A DNA stretch of 16,975 bases, taken from NCBI GenBank assembly GCA_025451715.1, contig JANWJY010000110.1:1-16975 (forward strand), in the 5' to 3' direction. The notes beneath the pieces are model-generated. The model had not been told where the DNA came from, did no database searches, and saw nothing but the letters and a program-made list of their open reading frames with translations. Positions 8,334 to 14,800 of this stretch are shown in pieces; position 1 is the stretch's first letter; each line of letters begins with the position of its first letter. Origin of the DNA: Fimbriimonadaceae bacterium (GTDB lineage: Bacteria > Armatimonadota > Fimbriimonadia > Fimbriimonadales > Fimbriimonadaceae). The position numbers were made by a program, and so were the translations under genes.

Positions 8334-8396
8334 GGCTAAAACCTGGACGTTCCGGGGCCGCTTTTCGGCTCCCACACGGGCCCTGGAACAGGCCTC

Positions 8397-8402
8397 ATTC
8401 TA
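8397..8402 (-). promoter_or_regulatory. Predicted -10 box for gyrA
   Basis: On the minus strand TAGAAT (8402-8397) matches TATAAT at five of six positions. It would start transcription near 8390, giving a leader of about 57 nt to the GTG at 8333. A well-spaced -35 box is not clear; TTGAAC at 8420-8415 is too close. Confidence 0.4.
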
Positions 8403-8419
8403 CCCCCTGGATAGGTTCA

Positions 8420-8450
8420 AAACGGGGACGTTTGGAGGGGCTCTAGAGCC
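8420..8450. promoter_or_regulatory. Two inverted repeats between gyrA and the DUF6584-like gene
   Basis: AAACG-GGGA-CGTTT (8420-8433) is an inverted repeat with a 4-nt centre, and GGCTCTAGAGCC (8439-8450) is a perfect 12-bp palindrome. Both sit in the divergent intergenic region, upstream of the gyrA -10 box and just before the other gene's -35 box. They could be operators, but no regulator is known. Confidence 0.3.
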
Positions 8451-8454
8451 ATAA

Positions 8455-8505
8455 TTGGGAGTCACGTCTGGGCGGGCAAATACTACGACCTGTGACGATG
8501 AGGAG
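8455..8505 (+). promoter_or_regulatory. Predicted promoter and ribosome-binding site of the DUF6584-like gene
   Basis: TTGGGA (8455-8460) and AATACT (8479-8484) are separated by 18 nt, each matching the sigma-70 consensus at four positions. Transcription would start near 8491. A strong Shine-Dalgarno GAGGAG follows at 8500-8505. It lies just ahead of in-frame ATA (8509) and ATC (8512), and about 90 nt too early for the ATG at 8593, so it decides the start region. Confidence 0.45.
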
Positions 8506-8508
8506 TAG

Positions 8509-9015
8509 ATAATCGACACGCGAGAAAAGATCGAGCAGGAGATCGCTGAAGGCAAGCTCGGAATCGCGCGTGACCGCCTGCACGGGCTGGTAATGGCCCA
8601 TCCCGATGACATGAAGCTGCGGTCGCGCTTGGGCGACGTTTATATCAGGCTCGGTTACCCAGAGGAGGCGGGCCGCTTTTGGTTTTTGGACGAAGATCTA
8701 ACCGATGAAAAGCGTTCCGCGATAGACGTTTTCATTCTCCGCTGCCATCGCAATCCGTCGCTCATCCTTAAGAGACTTAAGCTGCGTTGCAGCCCCGAGC
8801 GCCTGACGACTTCACACGCGCGACAGCGCGTAGAGCAGCTGGTTGAAGATTGCCGGAAGCGTGGCTTCGAAGTGCCGACATTCGGGGCCCGAGGGGACTC
8901 TACAAGGCCCAGAACTGGCCTATGGGGAGAGAGCGGCTGCATGATCGCTACGCTTGTTTTGATCTTCCTAATCGGGCTGGGCGCGTACACGGTGTACACG
9001 TGGATCGCAAAGTAG
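8509..9015 (+). CDS. DUF6584-like protein with C-terminal membrane anchor; start codon unusual
   Basis: The frame from 8509 encodes 168 residues. The first part (TREKIEQEIAEGKLGIARDRLHGL, read in two pieces around IAEGK) and then HPDDMKLRSRLGDVYIRLGYPEEAGRFW follow, from memory, the pattern of the DUF6584 family, a TPR-like helical domain of unknown function. A single hydrophobic helix at about 145-164, followed by WIAK, would anchor the protein with the domain in the cytoplasm. The first normal start in frame is the ATG at 8593, but starting there removes 28 residues that look conserved. The frame is closed by TAG at 8506-8508. Shine-Dalgarno GAGGAG (8500-8505) points to ATA 8509 or ATC 8512 as initiator, or to a one-base error in the sequence. 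It converges on the FN3-like gene with a shared hairpin between. Confidence 0.75.
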   Translation: MIDTREKIEQEIAEGKLGIARDRLHGLVMAHPDDMKLRSRLGDVYIRLGYPEEAGRFWFLDEDLTDEKRSAIDVFILRCHRNPSLILKRLKLRCSPERLTTSHARQRVEQLVEDCRKRGFEVPTFGARGDSTRPRTGLWGESGCMIATLVLIFLIGLGAYTVYTWIAK

Positions 9016-9036
9016 CCAGAATCGGCCAACGAAAGA

Positions 9037-9059
9037 GGGCCGCCCTGAACGGGCGGCCC
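9037..9059 (-). terminator. Strong hairpin terminator between convergent genes
   Basis: A perfect 9-bp GC stem, GGGCCGCCC (9037-9045) with GGGCGGCCC (9051-9059), encloses the loop TGAAC. In the minus direction it is followed by TCTTTCGTT, so it best serves the gene ending at 9086. It lies 21 nt after the plus-strand stop at 9015 and could end that transcript as well. Confidence 0.75.
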
Positions 9060-9085
9060 GAAGTCATGGCGAAGCCGATGCTCGC

Positions 9086-9718
9086 CTACGCGACCAACAG
9101 CTCCGGCTCGCCGGTGTAGAACGCCGTCGCCGTCAGCCAGTCGCTCACGTTGTTCCCATTGCGGGCACGGACGCGGTATGTCGTCTCGCGGCCGGGCGTC
9201 TGGCCCTGGTGCTTGAACGAGGCCGCAGTCACGGTCGTCACGGCGGTCCAGTTGTCCGTGCCGTCGTACGCGACCTGCAGGTCGAACTTGATGCCGTACT
9301 GGTTGCCGTTGCGCGTCCATCGCACCCAGTTGGTGCCCGTCGCGCTCGGCGCGACCGTGATGTTCGCGGGGACGAACACCGGCTTCGGCGTCGGCTCCGT
9401 GTCGTGCACGAGCAGCCCGAGGCTTGAGATGAGCGCGGGGCTGATTGCGCCGTCGGCCTGCCACGTGTTGGCCCAGCCCGCGATAAGCGCCATCGTGTCG
9501 TTGACCTCAGCGTCGCGGTTCTGCGTCGCGGCCTTTGCGGCGTTGAAGGCGGTCTCGCGCGCAGTGTTGGAGTTGTTCAACTGCGTCTGTTGAGTCGTCA
9601 GGGCGGTGACGTCGCCCAGAGTCAGCCCGAGGGCCAGTTGGTTTGCGCTCGCCACCGCGACGAAGTTGTTGAACCACGCCGGGAGCTGCGACTTGGGTGT
9701 CTTATAGTATGTTGCCAT
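9086..9718 (-). CDS. Two-part protein: helical head plus FN3-like domain
   Basis: The start chosen is the ATG at 9718 (MATYYKTPKSQ), giving 210 residues; the upstream in-frame start at 9781 would add 21 residues of unconvincing sequence. Residues 10-105 are Ala/Gln/Asn-rich helices (LPAWFNNFVAVA, TARETAFNAAKAATQNRDAE) that could form a helical bundle or coiled coil. After the linker EPTPKPVFVP (108-117), residues about 118-203 look like a fibronectin-III-like beta sandwich: WVRWTRNGNQYGIKFDLQVAY, then TTYRVRARNGNNVSDWLT. There is no signal peptide. From memory similar two-part proteins of unknown role occur in environmental bacteria and are often cytoplasmic or surface-associated by an unknown route. 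GGGACAAAGAGA precedes the start. The gene ends 27 nt before a strong terminator and is divergent from the repeat region at 9803. Confidence 0.8.
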   Translation of the reverse strand: MATYYKTPKSQLPAWFNNFVAVASANQLALGLTLGDVTALTTQQTQLNNSNTARETAFNAAKAATQNRDAEVNDTMALIAGWANTWQADGAISPALISSLGLLVHDTEPTPKPVFVPANITVAPSATGTNWVRWTRNGNQYGIKFDLQVAYDGTDNWTAVTTVTAASFKHQGQTPGRETTYRVRARNGNNVSDWLTATAFYTGEPELLVA

Positions 9719-9767
9719 TCTCTTTGTCCCAGCCCTTCCGTCTCCGGCGCGGGCCTTAAAACCGTTT

Positions 9768-9796
9768 TTGGAAGACCTCACAAAGTTCTTTAGGGT
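9768..9796 (+). promoter_or_regulatory. Possible promoter in front of the 21-bp repeat ORF
   Basis: TTGGAA (9768-9773) and TAGGGT (9791-9796) have 17-nt spacing. The -10 box ends 6 nt before the GTG at 9803. The match is moderate, but the geometry fits other leaderless candidates in the window. Confidence 0.3.
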
Positions 9797-9802
9797 TTAC
9801 GA

Positions 9803-10189
9803 GTGAAAACGTACAGAAAATGCAGTACCCCGGCCCCATTTGAACCTGCCGCCGCCGTTTTGGCCCTCTCTGGCGCGGCAAACTCTGTTGCGTTTGCACC
9901 CGGGGCAACAGCATTTGCCCCTCACGCAACAGCATCTGTAGCTCCAGCAACAGCCTTTGCCCCGTGGGCAACAGCCCCTGCTCCTGGCGCAACAGCCCTT
10001 GGCCCCCGGGCAACAGCGTTTCCCCCTCGCCCAACAGCCCCCGCCCCACCAGCAACAGCCCTCGCCCCTGGATCATCGCCCCTCTGGGCAACGGGATCTG
10101 GACGCGCAGCAGATGTTTTTCTTGTTTTTCGGCCGGCTTACGGAAAAATGGCGTATAGTAGACACGTGGTGCAGCCTGCCCACAGATAG
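9803..10189 (+). CDS. Possible low-complexity protein of Ala-Thr-Ala-Phe-Ala-Pro heptads
   Basis: A GTG at 9803 opens a 128-residue frame that spans the whole 21-bp array. The middle reads as seven-residue units of the form ATA[FLPS]AP plus one variable residue, preceded by a diverged unit SVAFAPG. In this frame the third codon of the unit is always Ala with A, C or G in third position, and the sixth is Pro in seven of eight units using all four third bases. That silent variation favours this frame over the other two, which are also open. Against it, the codons GCA and ACA hardly vary, and the flanks (MKTYRKCSTPAP, GKMAYSRHVVQPAHR) look unlike known proteins. There is no signal peptide. It may equally be non-coding repeat DNA. 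If translated, an extended rod-like Ala/Pro protein is expected. Confidence 0.3.
   Translation: MKTYRKCSTPAPFEPAAAVLALSGAANSVAFAPGATAFAPHATASVAPATAFAPWATAPAPGATALGPRATAFPPRPTAPAPPATALAPGSSPLWATGSGRAADVFLVFRPAYGKMAYSRHVVQPAHR
9905..10072. repeat. 21-bp tandem array, eight units, core GCAACAGC
   Basis: The core GCAACAGC (CCAACAGC in one unit) starts at 9905, 9926, 9947, 9968, 9989, 10010, 10031 and 10052, an exact 21-bp period. The remaining 13 bp are pyrimidine-rich and vary (for example ATTTGCCCCTCAC, CTTTGCCCCGTGG). Weak units flank it at 9884-9904 and 10073 onwards. The spacing is two turns of B-DNA and also seven codons. No spacer-like unique segments occur, so this is not a CRISPR array. 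Confidence 0.9.
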
Positions 10190-10257
10190 CTGGCTGAGTC
10201 AAACACGGTTCGGACAGCGTCAGACGGGTAGGCCGCCCAGTAAATGGAGAACGGCAA
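10073..10257 (+). promoter_or_regulatory. Leader region of the orphan rhs gene
   Basis: These 185 nt hold the degraded end of the 21-bp array, a TATAGT -10-like box (10154-10159, extended by GCG, with no clear -35) and the Shine-Dalgarno GGAG (10246-10249), 8 nt before the ATG at 10258. A short ORF of seven codons from ATG 10244 overlaps the rhs start in another frame. I see no Rhs/YD-repeat coding upstream, so the gene is not the tail of a longer rhs gene broken nearby. Confidence 0.45.
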
Positions 10258-11163
10258 ATGCCTATAACAAGCTATCACACAGTCGACGGACGGATAATCG
10301 GGGAATCGACCGATGGCGTCCGTACGAACTATCTTCCCGACGCGCTCGGGAACGTCATCGCGACGGTCGACGAGACGGGCGAGGTCGTCAACACCTACCG
10401 CTACAAGCCCTCCGGCGCCCTACTGAGCAAGACCGGTGCGGGAGCCGACCCGAAGTTCATGTGGACTGGGACGACAGGCAGTCGCGCGACCGGCGTCACC
10501 AACGCAGAGCAGTACAACCGACATCGTCATTACGGCACGGGTTCCGGTCGTTGGACCTCGCTGGATCTTTTCTGGCCCGAGGAACCCGGCTATTCCTATG
10601 CGCGCAATAATCCGACGAACTTTTCGGATCCACTCGGACTTTCTGCCGTTGTGCCATCGTATAACGGTCACCTCGAAATCAGCCCGCCACGTTCGTGCTC
10701 TGACGAGCCGTGCAACTGCCAAGAAGCGGGGGCTATGTACGAACTAAAGCACAAACATTGCGACGAGTTCTTGCCACCGCCGGCGCTGCCGGGAACCAAG
10801 CCAGGAGCCTATGCTTTCTGTTGCCGAGGGGTCACCTGCCATGTGCTGTGCCCGGCCGGAGAATCCAAGAACCCCGTCATTATGAAGTGCCTCGCAGCGC
10901 ACGAAGCAGCACATTGCCCAGAAGGATCGTGCAAGAAGGATCAGATTGGCCCGTGTACACCCAAACCGGGGACGGGCACCGAATGTGCAGCGTACATGGC
11001 TGGAGTCAGATGCCTGTTCACGGAGTGCGAGAATGTGCTCTCAGACAACTGTAAGGAAGCTGACAGCCAACGCTGTTATCAGTGCAACGTATACCTTCGC
11101 AATGTCTGCAAGCCTGGATGGATTCCTCCCGGCTTTATGGACAAATACTGTAAAGGATGCTGA
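10258..11163 (+). CDS. Orphan Rhs core protein with cysteine-rich HEAAH-containing C-terminal tip
   Basis: The 301-residue protein has two parts. Residues 1-128 match the conserved end of Rhs/YD-repeat proteins: YLPDALGNVIATVDETGEVVNTYRYKPSG in separate blocks, then HYGTGSGRWTSLDLFWPEEPGYSYARNNPTNFSDPLGL, where PLGL (125-128) is the normal boundary before a variable toxin tip. Residues 129-301 are unlike any domain I can name and carry 21 cysteines, suggesting a disulfide-rich, non-cytoplasmic domain. Residues 213-219 read AAHEAAH, an HExxH zinc-peptidase signature, with a possible third ligand in ECAAY (E242). No signal peptide or long YD barrel is present, so it is an orphan tip rather than a full toxin. 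GGAG precedes the ATG by 8 nt. A secreted protein gene begins 2 nt after the stop and is likely translated with it. A toxin role is inferred from the layout only. Confidence 0.9.
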   Translation: MPITSYHTVDGRIIGESTDGVRTNYLPDALGNVIATVDETGEVVNTYRYKPSGALLSKTGAGADPKFMWTGTTGSRATGVTNAEQYNRHRHYGTGSGRWTSLDLFWPEEPGYSYARNNPTNFSDPLGLSAVVPSYNGHLEISPPRSCSDEPCNCQEAGAMYELKHKHCDEFLPPPALPGTKPGAYAFCCRGVTCHVLCPAGESKNPVIMKCLAAHEAAHCPEGSCKKDQIGPCTPKPGTGTECAAYMAGVRCLFTECENVLSDNCKEADSQRCYQCNVYLRNVCKPGWIPPGFMDKYCKGC

Positions 11164-11165
11164 CC

Positions 11166-11720
11166 ATGACTAGCTCGATCTCAAGGCTGCTTGCTACCAC
11201 CAGCTTAATGCTGCTCGCCCTTCGCGCGCCCACCTTTGGTGCACAACAATCTAAGCCTCCGCCTACGGCCGCCAACAACGGCGCCGTCGTTGTTGGCCTG
11301 TTGGCGATGTCATCGTTCGACCCGCTCAAGGATTCAGAATACGTGCTAAACGTCATCGAGGCTAGAGATCGCGTGACGATCCAACTGTTCCGCACGGATG
11401 GGAGGCAGAAGATAAATGCGGTTCTAACCCGTAAGGTACCGTCGTCGGACTATGTTGTTGCGGAAGTGCGCGTGGTTCCTCCCATGACCCCGACCGCGTC
11501 CACGGCAGCGAACTGCACGAGGGCGTTCGCACTTGCCATGCTCTCTTTTGGGAAGGACGCACCGGGCGATGGGTACCGCGGCATCAAGTTGAGAGGAGCG
11601 AGGGACGAAGGTGGTAACGTCTTTGTCGCCTTCATTTTTCCGCCTTTCCTTCCGATGTACGGTTTCAATTACGTCCTAACGCCTCAGGGACAGGTCATCA
11701 GTTCTGGCCACGGTTATTAG
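11166..11720 (+). CDS. Secreted protein of unknown function, possible partner or immunity protein of the Rhs tip
   Basis: The ATG at 11166 is preferred because AAAGGA (11152-11157) lies 8 nt upstream; an ATG at 11157 overlapping the rhs stop would sit on that site. The product has 184 residues. Residues 1-25 are a signal peptide (SRLLATTSLMLLALRAPTFGA) with cleavage near FGA-QQ. The mature part is mixed alpha/beta (YVLNVIEARDRVTIQLF, NAVLTRKVPSSDYVVAEVRVV), then a Pro/Thr-rich turn and GGNVFVAFIFPPF, ending SSGHGY. I recognise no family. Its position 2 nt after an Rhs tip, in the same operon, is where immunity genes lie in polymorphic toxin loci. A signal peptide would then place protection in the periplasm, which fits a cysteine-rich tip. 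It could also be an unrelated exported protein. A 13-bp hairpin follows the gene. Confidence 0.75.
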   Translation: MTSSISRLLATTSLMLLALRAPTFGAQQSKPPPTAANNGAVVVGLLAMSSFDPLKDSEYVLNVIEARDRVTIQLFRTDGRQKINAVLTRKVPSSDYVVAEVRVVPPMTPTASTAANCTRAFALAMLSFGKDAPGDGYRGIKLRGARDEGGNVFVAFIFPPFLPMYGFNYVLTPQGQVISSGHGY

Positions 11721-11735
11721 AGCCGACTAGGTGAC

Positions 11736-11769
11736 GAATGGGCTCCACACTTCACGGTGGAGCCCATTC
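11736..11769 (+). terminator. Perfect 13-bp hairpin after the rhs-partner gene
   Basis: GAATGGGCTCCAC (11736-11748) pairs fully with GTGGAGCCCATTC (11757-11769) around an 8-nt loop. It starts 15 nt after the stop at 11720 and ends 51 nt before the next ATG. There is no T tract on the plus strand, so it may terminate with helper factors, protect the 3' end or act on the following gene. Confidence 0.55.
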
Positions 11770-11820
11770 ACTTGGAACCGCCCGCCCGCCTGATCGAGTA
11801 AAACCGGGGCAGGTAGGGAT

Positions 11821-14800
11821 ATGTTGGTCTCGGCACTCTTCGCACTCGCCCTTTCGTCACAACAGGACGCGCCGCCGTTCATGCGGTTCGCGGACGTCCA
11901 CGGCGACACCGTCGTCTTTACGAGCGAGGGGGACCTGTGGCTCGGCGACCTGGCTTCGGGCAAGGCGCAGCGGCTCACCACCGACGACGGCGCTGAGATG
12001 TACCCGCGCTTCTCGCCCGACGGCACCAAGATCGCGTTCATGGCCGAGTACGACGGCGTGCGCGAGGCGTACGTCGTGCCGAAGGCGGGCGGAACGCCCA
12101 GGCGGCTGACCTACCACTACGTGTACGCGACCGTGCAGGGGTGGGACAACACCGGAACGCACGTCGTCTACCGCACTTCGCAGCAGCCGGAGCCCTACGA
12201 CCTGAAGATGGTGCCCGCCGATGGCGGCGCGCCGGTCGAACTGCCGACGGAGTTCGGTCAGCACGTCGCGTTTTCTCCGTCAGCGCCTCGTTTTGCGTTT
12301 ACACGCTTTAATCGCGCGACCACCGCGTGGTTCCACTACATTGGCGGGATGCAAAACCAGGTGTGGACAGGCGACCTGACGACGAAGACCTTCAAGCAGA
12401 TCACGAACCAGGCGGGCACGAACGAGTACCCGTACTGGGCGGGCGACAACGTGTACTTCTCGAACATGCAGGGGAACAACTTCTCCCTTATGCGGGTTAG
12501 CGCGAACGGCGGGAACGCGACGCGTGTCGCAGGGCCGTACCCGTTCGAGATCAAGGATCTCAATGGCGACGACAAGCGCCTGATCTACCAGAAGGGGCAG
12601 GAGCTCGAGCTCTTCGACATTGCGACCGGTCGCACCAGCACTGTGAAGTTCGACATGCCGAGCGACCAGATGCACATGCGGGTCGTGCGCGTGCCCGCGA
12701 CGGCGAACGCGGGCGACGCTTCGCTGTCCAAGACTGGGAAGCGGGTCTTATCGGAAGCTAGAGGGCAGATCGTGTCGCTTCCGGTCGGGGAGGGCGCGGC
12801 GGAGCTTTGGATGGCGAAGGACGGCGTGCGGCTGCGCACTCCGCGCATGTCGCCTGACGGCACGAAGGTCGCGTACTTCAGCGACGAGGGCGGCGAGCAG
12901 CAGCTCTGGATCGCAGACGCCGACAGTCGCAACCCCAGGCAGGTGACGAAGGACGGCAAGCGGCGGCTTGTCAACTACGTATGGTCGCCGGACGGCAAGT
13001 GGATCGGGCTCAACGACAGCAACATGAAGCTGCGGCTGATCAACGCGACGGACGGAACCGAAAGGGAGATCAACCACGCGTACGCGACTTGGACCGGCAC
13101 GCCGTTCGACTTCTCGCCCGACAGCAAGTGGATGGCGTACGTCGAGACCGATGGCATCACCAACCACGGGCGCATCGCGATCTACGACATCGCGAACAGC
13201 ACGAAGCACCCGCTGGGCATGCGTATGTCGAACGACACGCTTCCCGCGTTCAGCACGGACGGGAAGTACCTCGCGTTCCTCAGCGCGCGCAACTTCGGGA
13301 CCGTCGACGACCCGTTCCAAAACCAGGTGAACGCGAAGGACCCGCAGGTCGTGTGCCTGCTCATCTTGGACAAGGACGGCAAGTCGCCGTTCATTGCGGA
13401 GAACCCGACCGAGGCCGAGCCGCCGAAGGTCGAGCCGACGAAGCCTGAGAACATGAAGCTGGACCTCGACGGGCTTTGGTCACGGCAGATCGTTCTGCCG
13501 ATCGCGCCAGGGACGTACACGAGCCTGTGGTTCATCGCGGACCGCATCCTCGTCTCCGACGGCTCGGCGGTCTCGTTCTACGACGTTTCGAAAAAGGCTG
13601 GCGGCGCGTTTGGGACGGGAGCTGTGCTCGATGTGAGCTCTGACGGGAAGAAGGCGCTACTGAGCGGGATGCGCGTGGTCGACGTCGCGGGCAAGGACCA
13701 CGCGCCGACTGCGGGGCGGCTCGATGCGGGCGGTCTCACACTGCGCATCGACCCCGCGCAGGAGTACAAGCAGATCTTTTGGGACGCGTGGCGGCACCTG
13801 CGCGACTACTTCTACGTCGAGAACATGCACGGCAACGACTGGGACGCGATCGGTCGGAAGTACTCGCCCTTCTTGAGCCGAGTGAGGAGCAGGGACGAGC
13901 TGGACGAGCTGATCCGGTGGATGCAGGCAGAGCTTGGCTCTTCGCACCAGTACCTTTCCGTTGGCGACGAGCAGCGCTTGCGCCCGCTCGCCACAGGCGC
14001 ATTCTTGGGCGTCGACCTCGAGGCGGACGCGAGCGGATACTACAAGTTCGCGAAGATCCTTCGCGGCGACGGACTCCTCAACAGCGAGCGTTCGCCATTT
14101 TCCGAGCCAGGGCTTGGAGTGAGCGAAGGCGACTATCTGATCGCCGTGAGCGGCGTTCCTGCGCGAATTGGGAGCGACTTCCTCGCCGGGCTCGTCGGCA
14201 GAGCAGGGAAGACTGTGTCGCTCGTGGTGAACTCTTCGCCGACGACGGATGGCGCACGCACGATCTACCTCAAGCCCGTCGCGAGCGAGGCGCGGATGCG
14301 GCTCGTGGACTGGATCGAGACGAACCGCAAGTACGTCGAGCAGAAGTCTGGAGGCAAAGTCGGATACGTGTACTTGGCGGCGATGGGTACGAACGATGTC
14401 AGCGACTTAATTCGACAGTTCTATCCACAGCGCAACAAGGAGGCGATGCTGATCGACACGCGGTTCAACAACGGTGGGTACACGCAGTCGATCATCATCG
14501 ACATCCTCGACGAAAAACTCAGCGGGTTCTTCAACATGCGCAACAGCGAGTACCCGTGGTCGCGACAGCAGGACTGGTTCCTCGGGCCTAAGGCGTGTTT
14601 GATCAACGAGTTCAACGTCTCGTGCGGCGAGGAGTTTCCGCACCGGTGGCGAGACCTCGGTCTCGGCCCGATCATCGGCCGCCGAACTTATGGCGGCGAG
14701 GTCGGCTCGTCACCGGGCTGGGGAATGGTGGATGGAGGCGTCGTGAGCGTCCCGAACTACGGGATGTATTCGCTTAAGGACGGCTGGATCATCGAGGGCG

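Noticed and set aside
7203..8339. 378-codon plus-strand frame antisense to gyrA
   Set aside because: It mirrors gyrA in a GC-rich third-position shadow frame, is rich in Arg, Val, Asp and His, and has no domain. The gyrA frame carries full family motifs.
8333..8375. GTG at 8375 as the gyrA start
   Set aside because: It adds 14 residues with no family match, while GTG 8333 gives the E. coli N-terminal length and puts the catalytic Tyr at 122. Neither has a strong ribosome-binding site, so some doubt remains.
9905..10072. CRISPR array
   Set aside because: The units are 21 bp with an 8-bp core and no unique spacers of regular length, and there are no cas genes nearby.
9756..10202. Minus-strand frame with LL-rich heptads over the 21-bp array
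   Set aside because: The repeat period keeps every frame open. In this frame the unit differences change residues next to the Leu pair, so the plus frame fits silent variation better; the flanks are also unconvincing.
9957..10610. 217-codon plus frame with QQP repeats running into the rhs gene
   Set aside because: It overlaps the Rhs core, which has clear family sequence in another frame, and becomes Arg-rich shadow sequence there.
11857..14643. Several long frames on both strands inside the tricorn gene
   Set aside because: All overlap the 1,050-codon tricorn frame, are Arg/His/Ala-rich and show no family motif.
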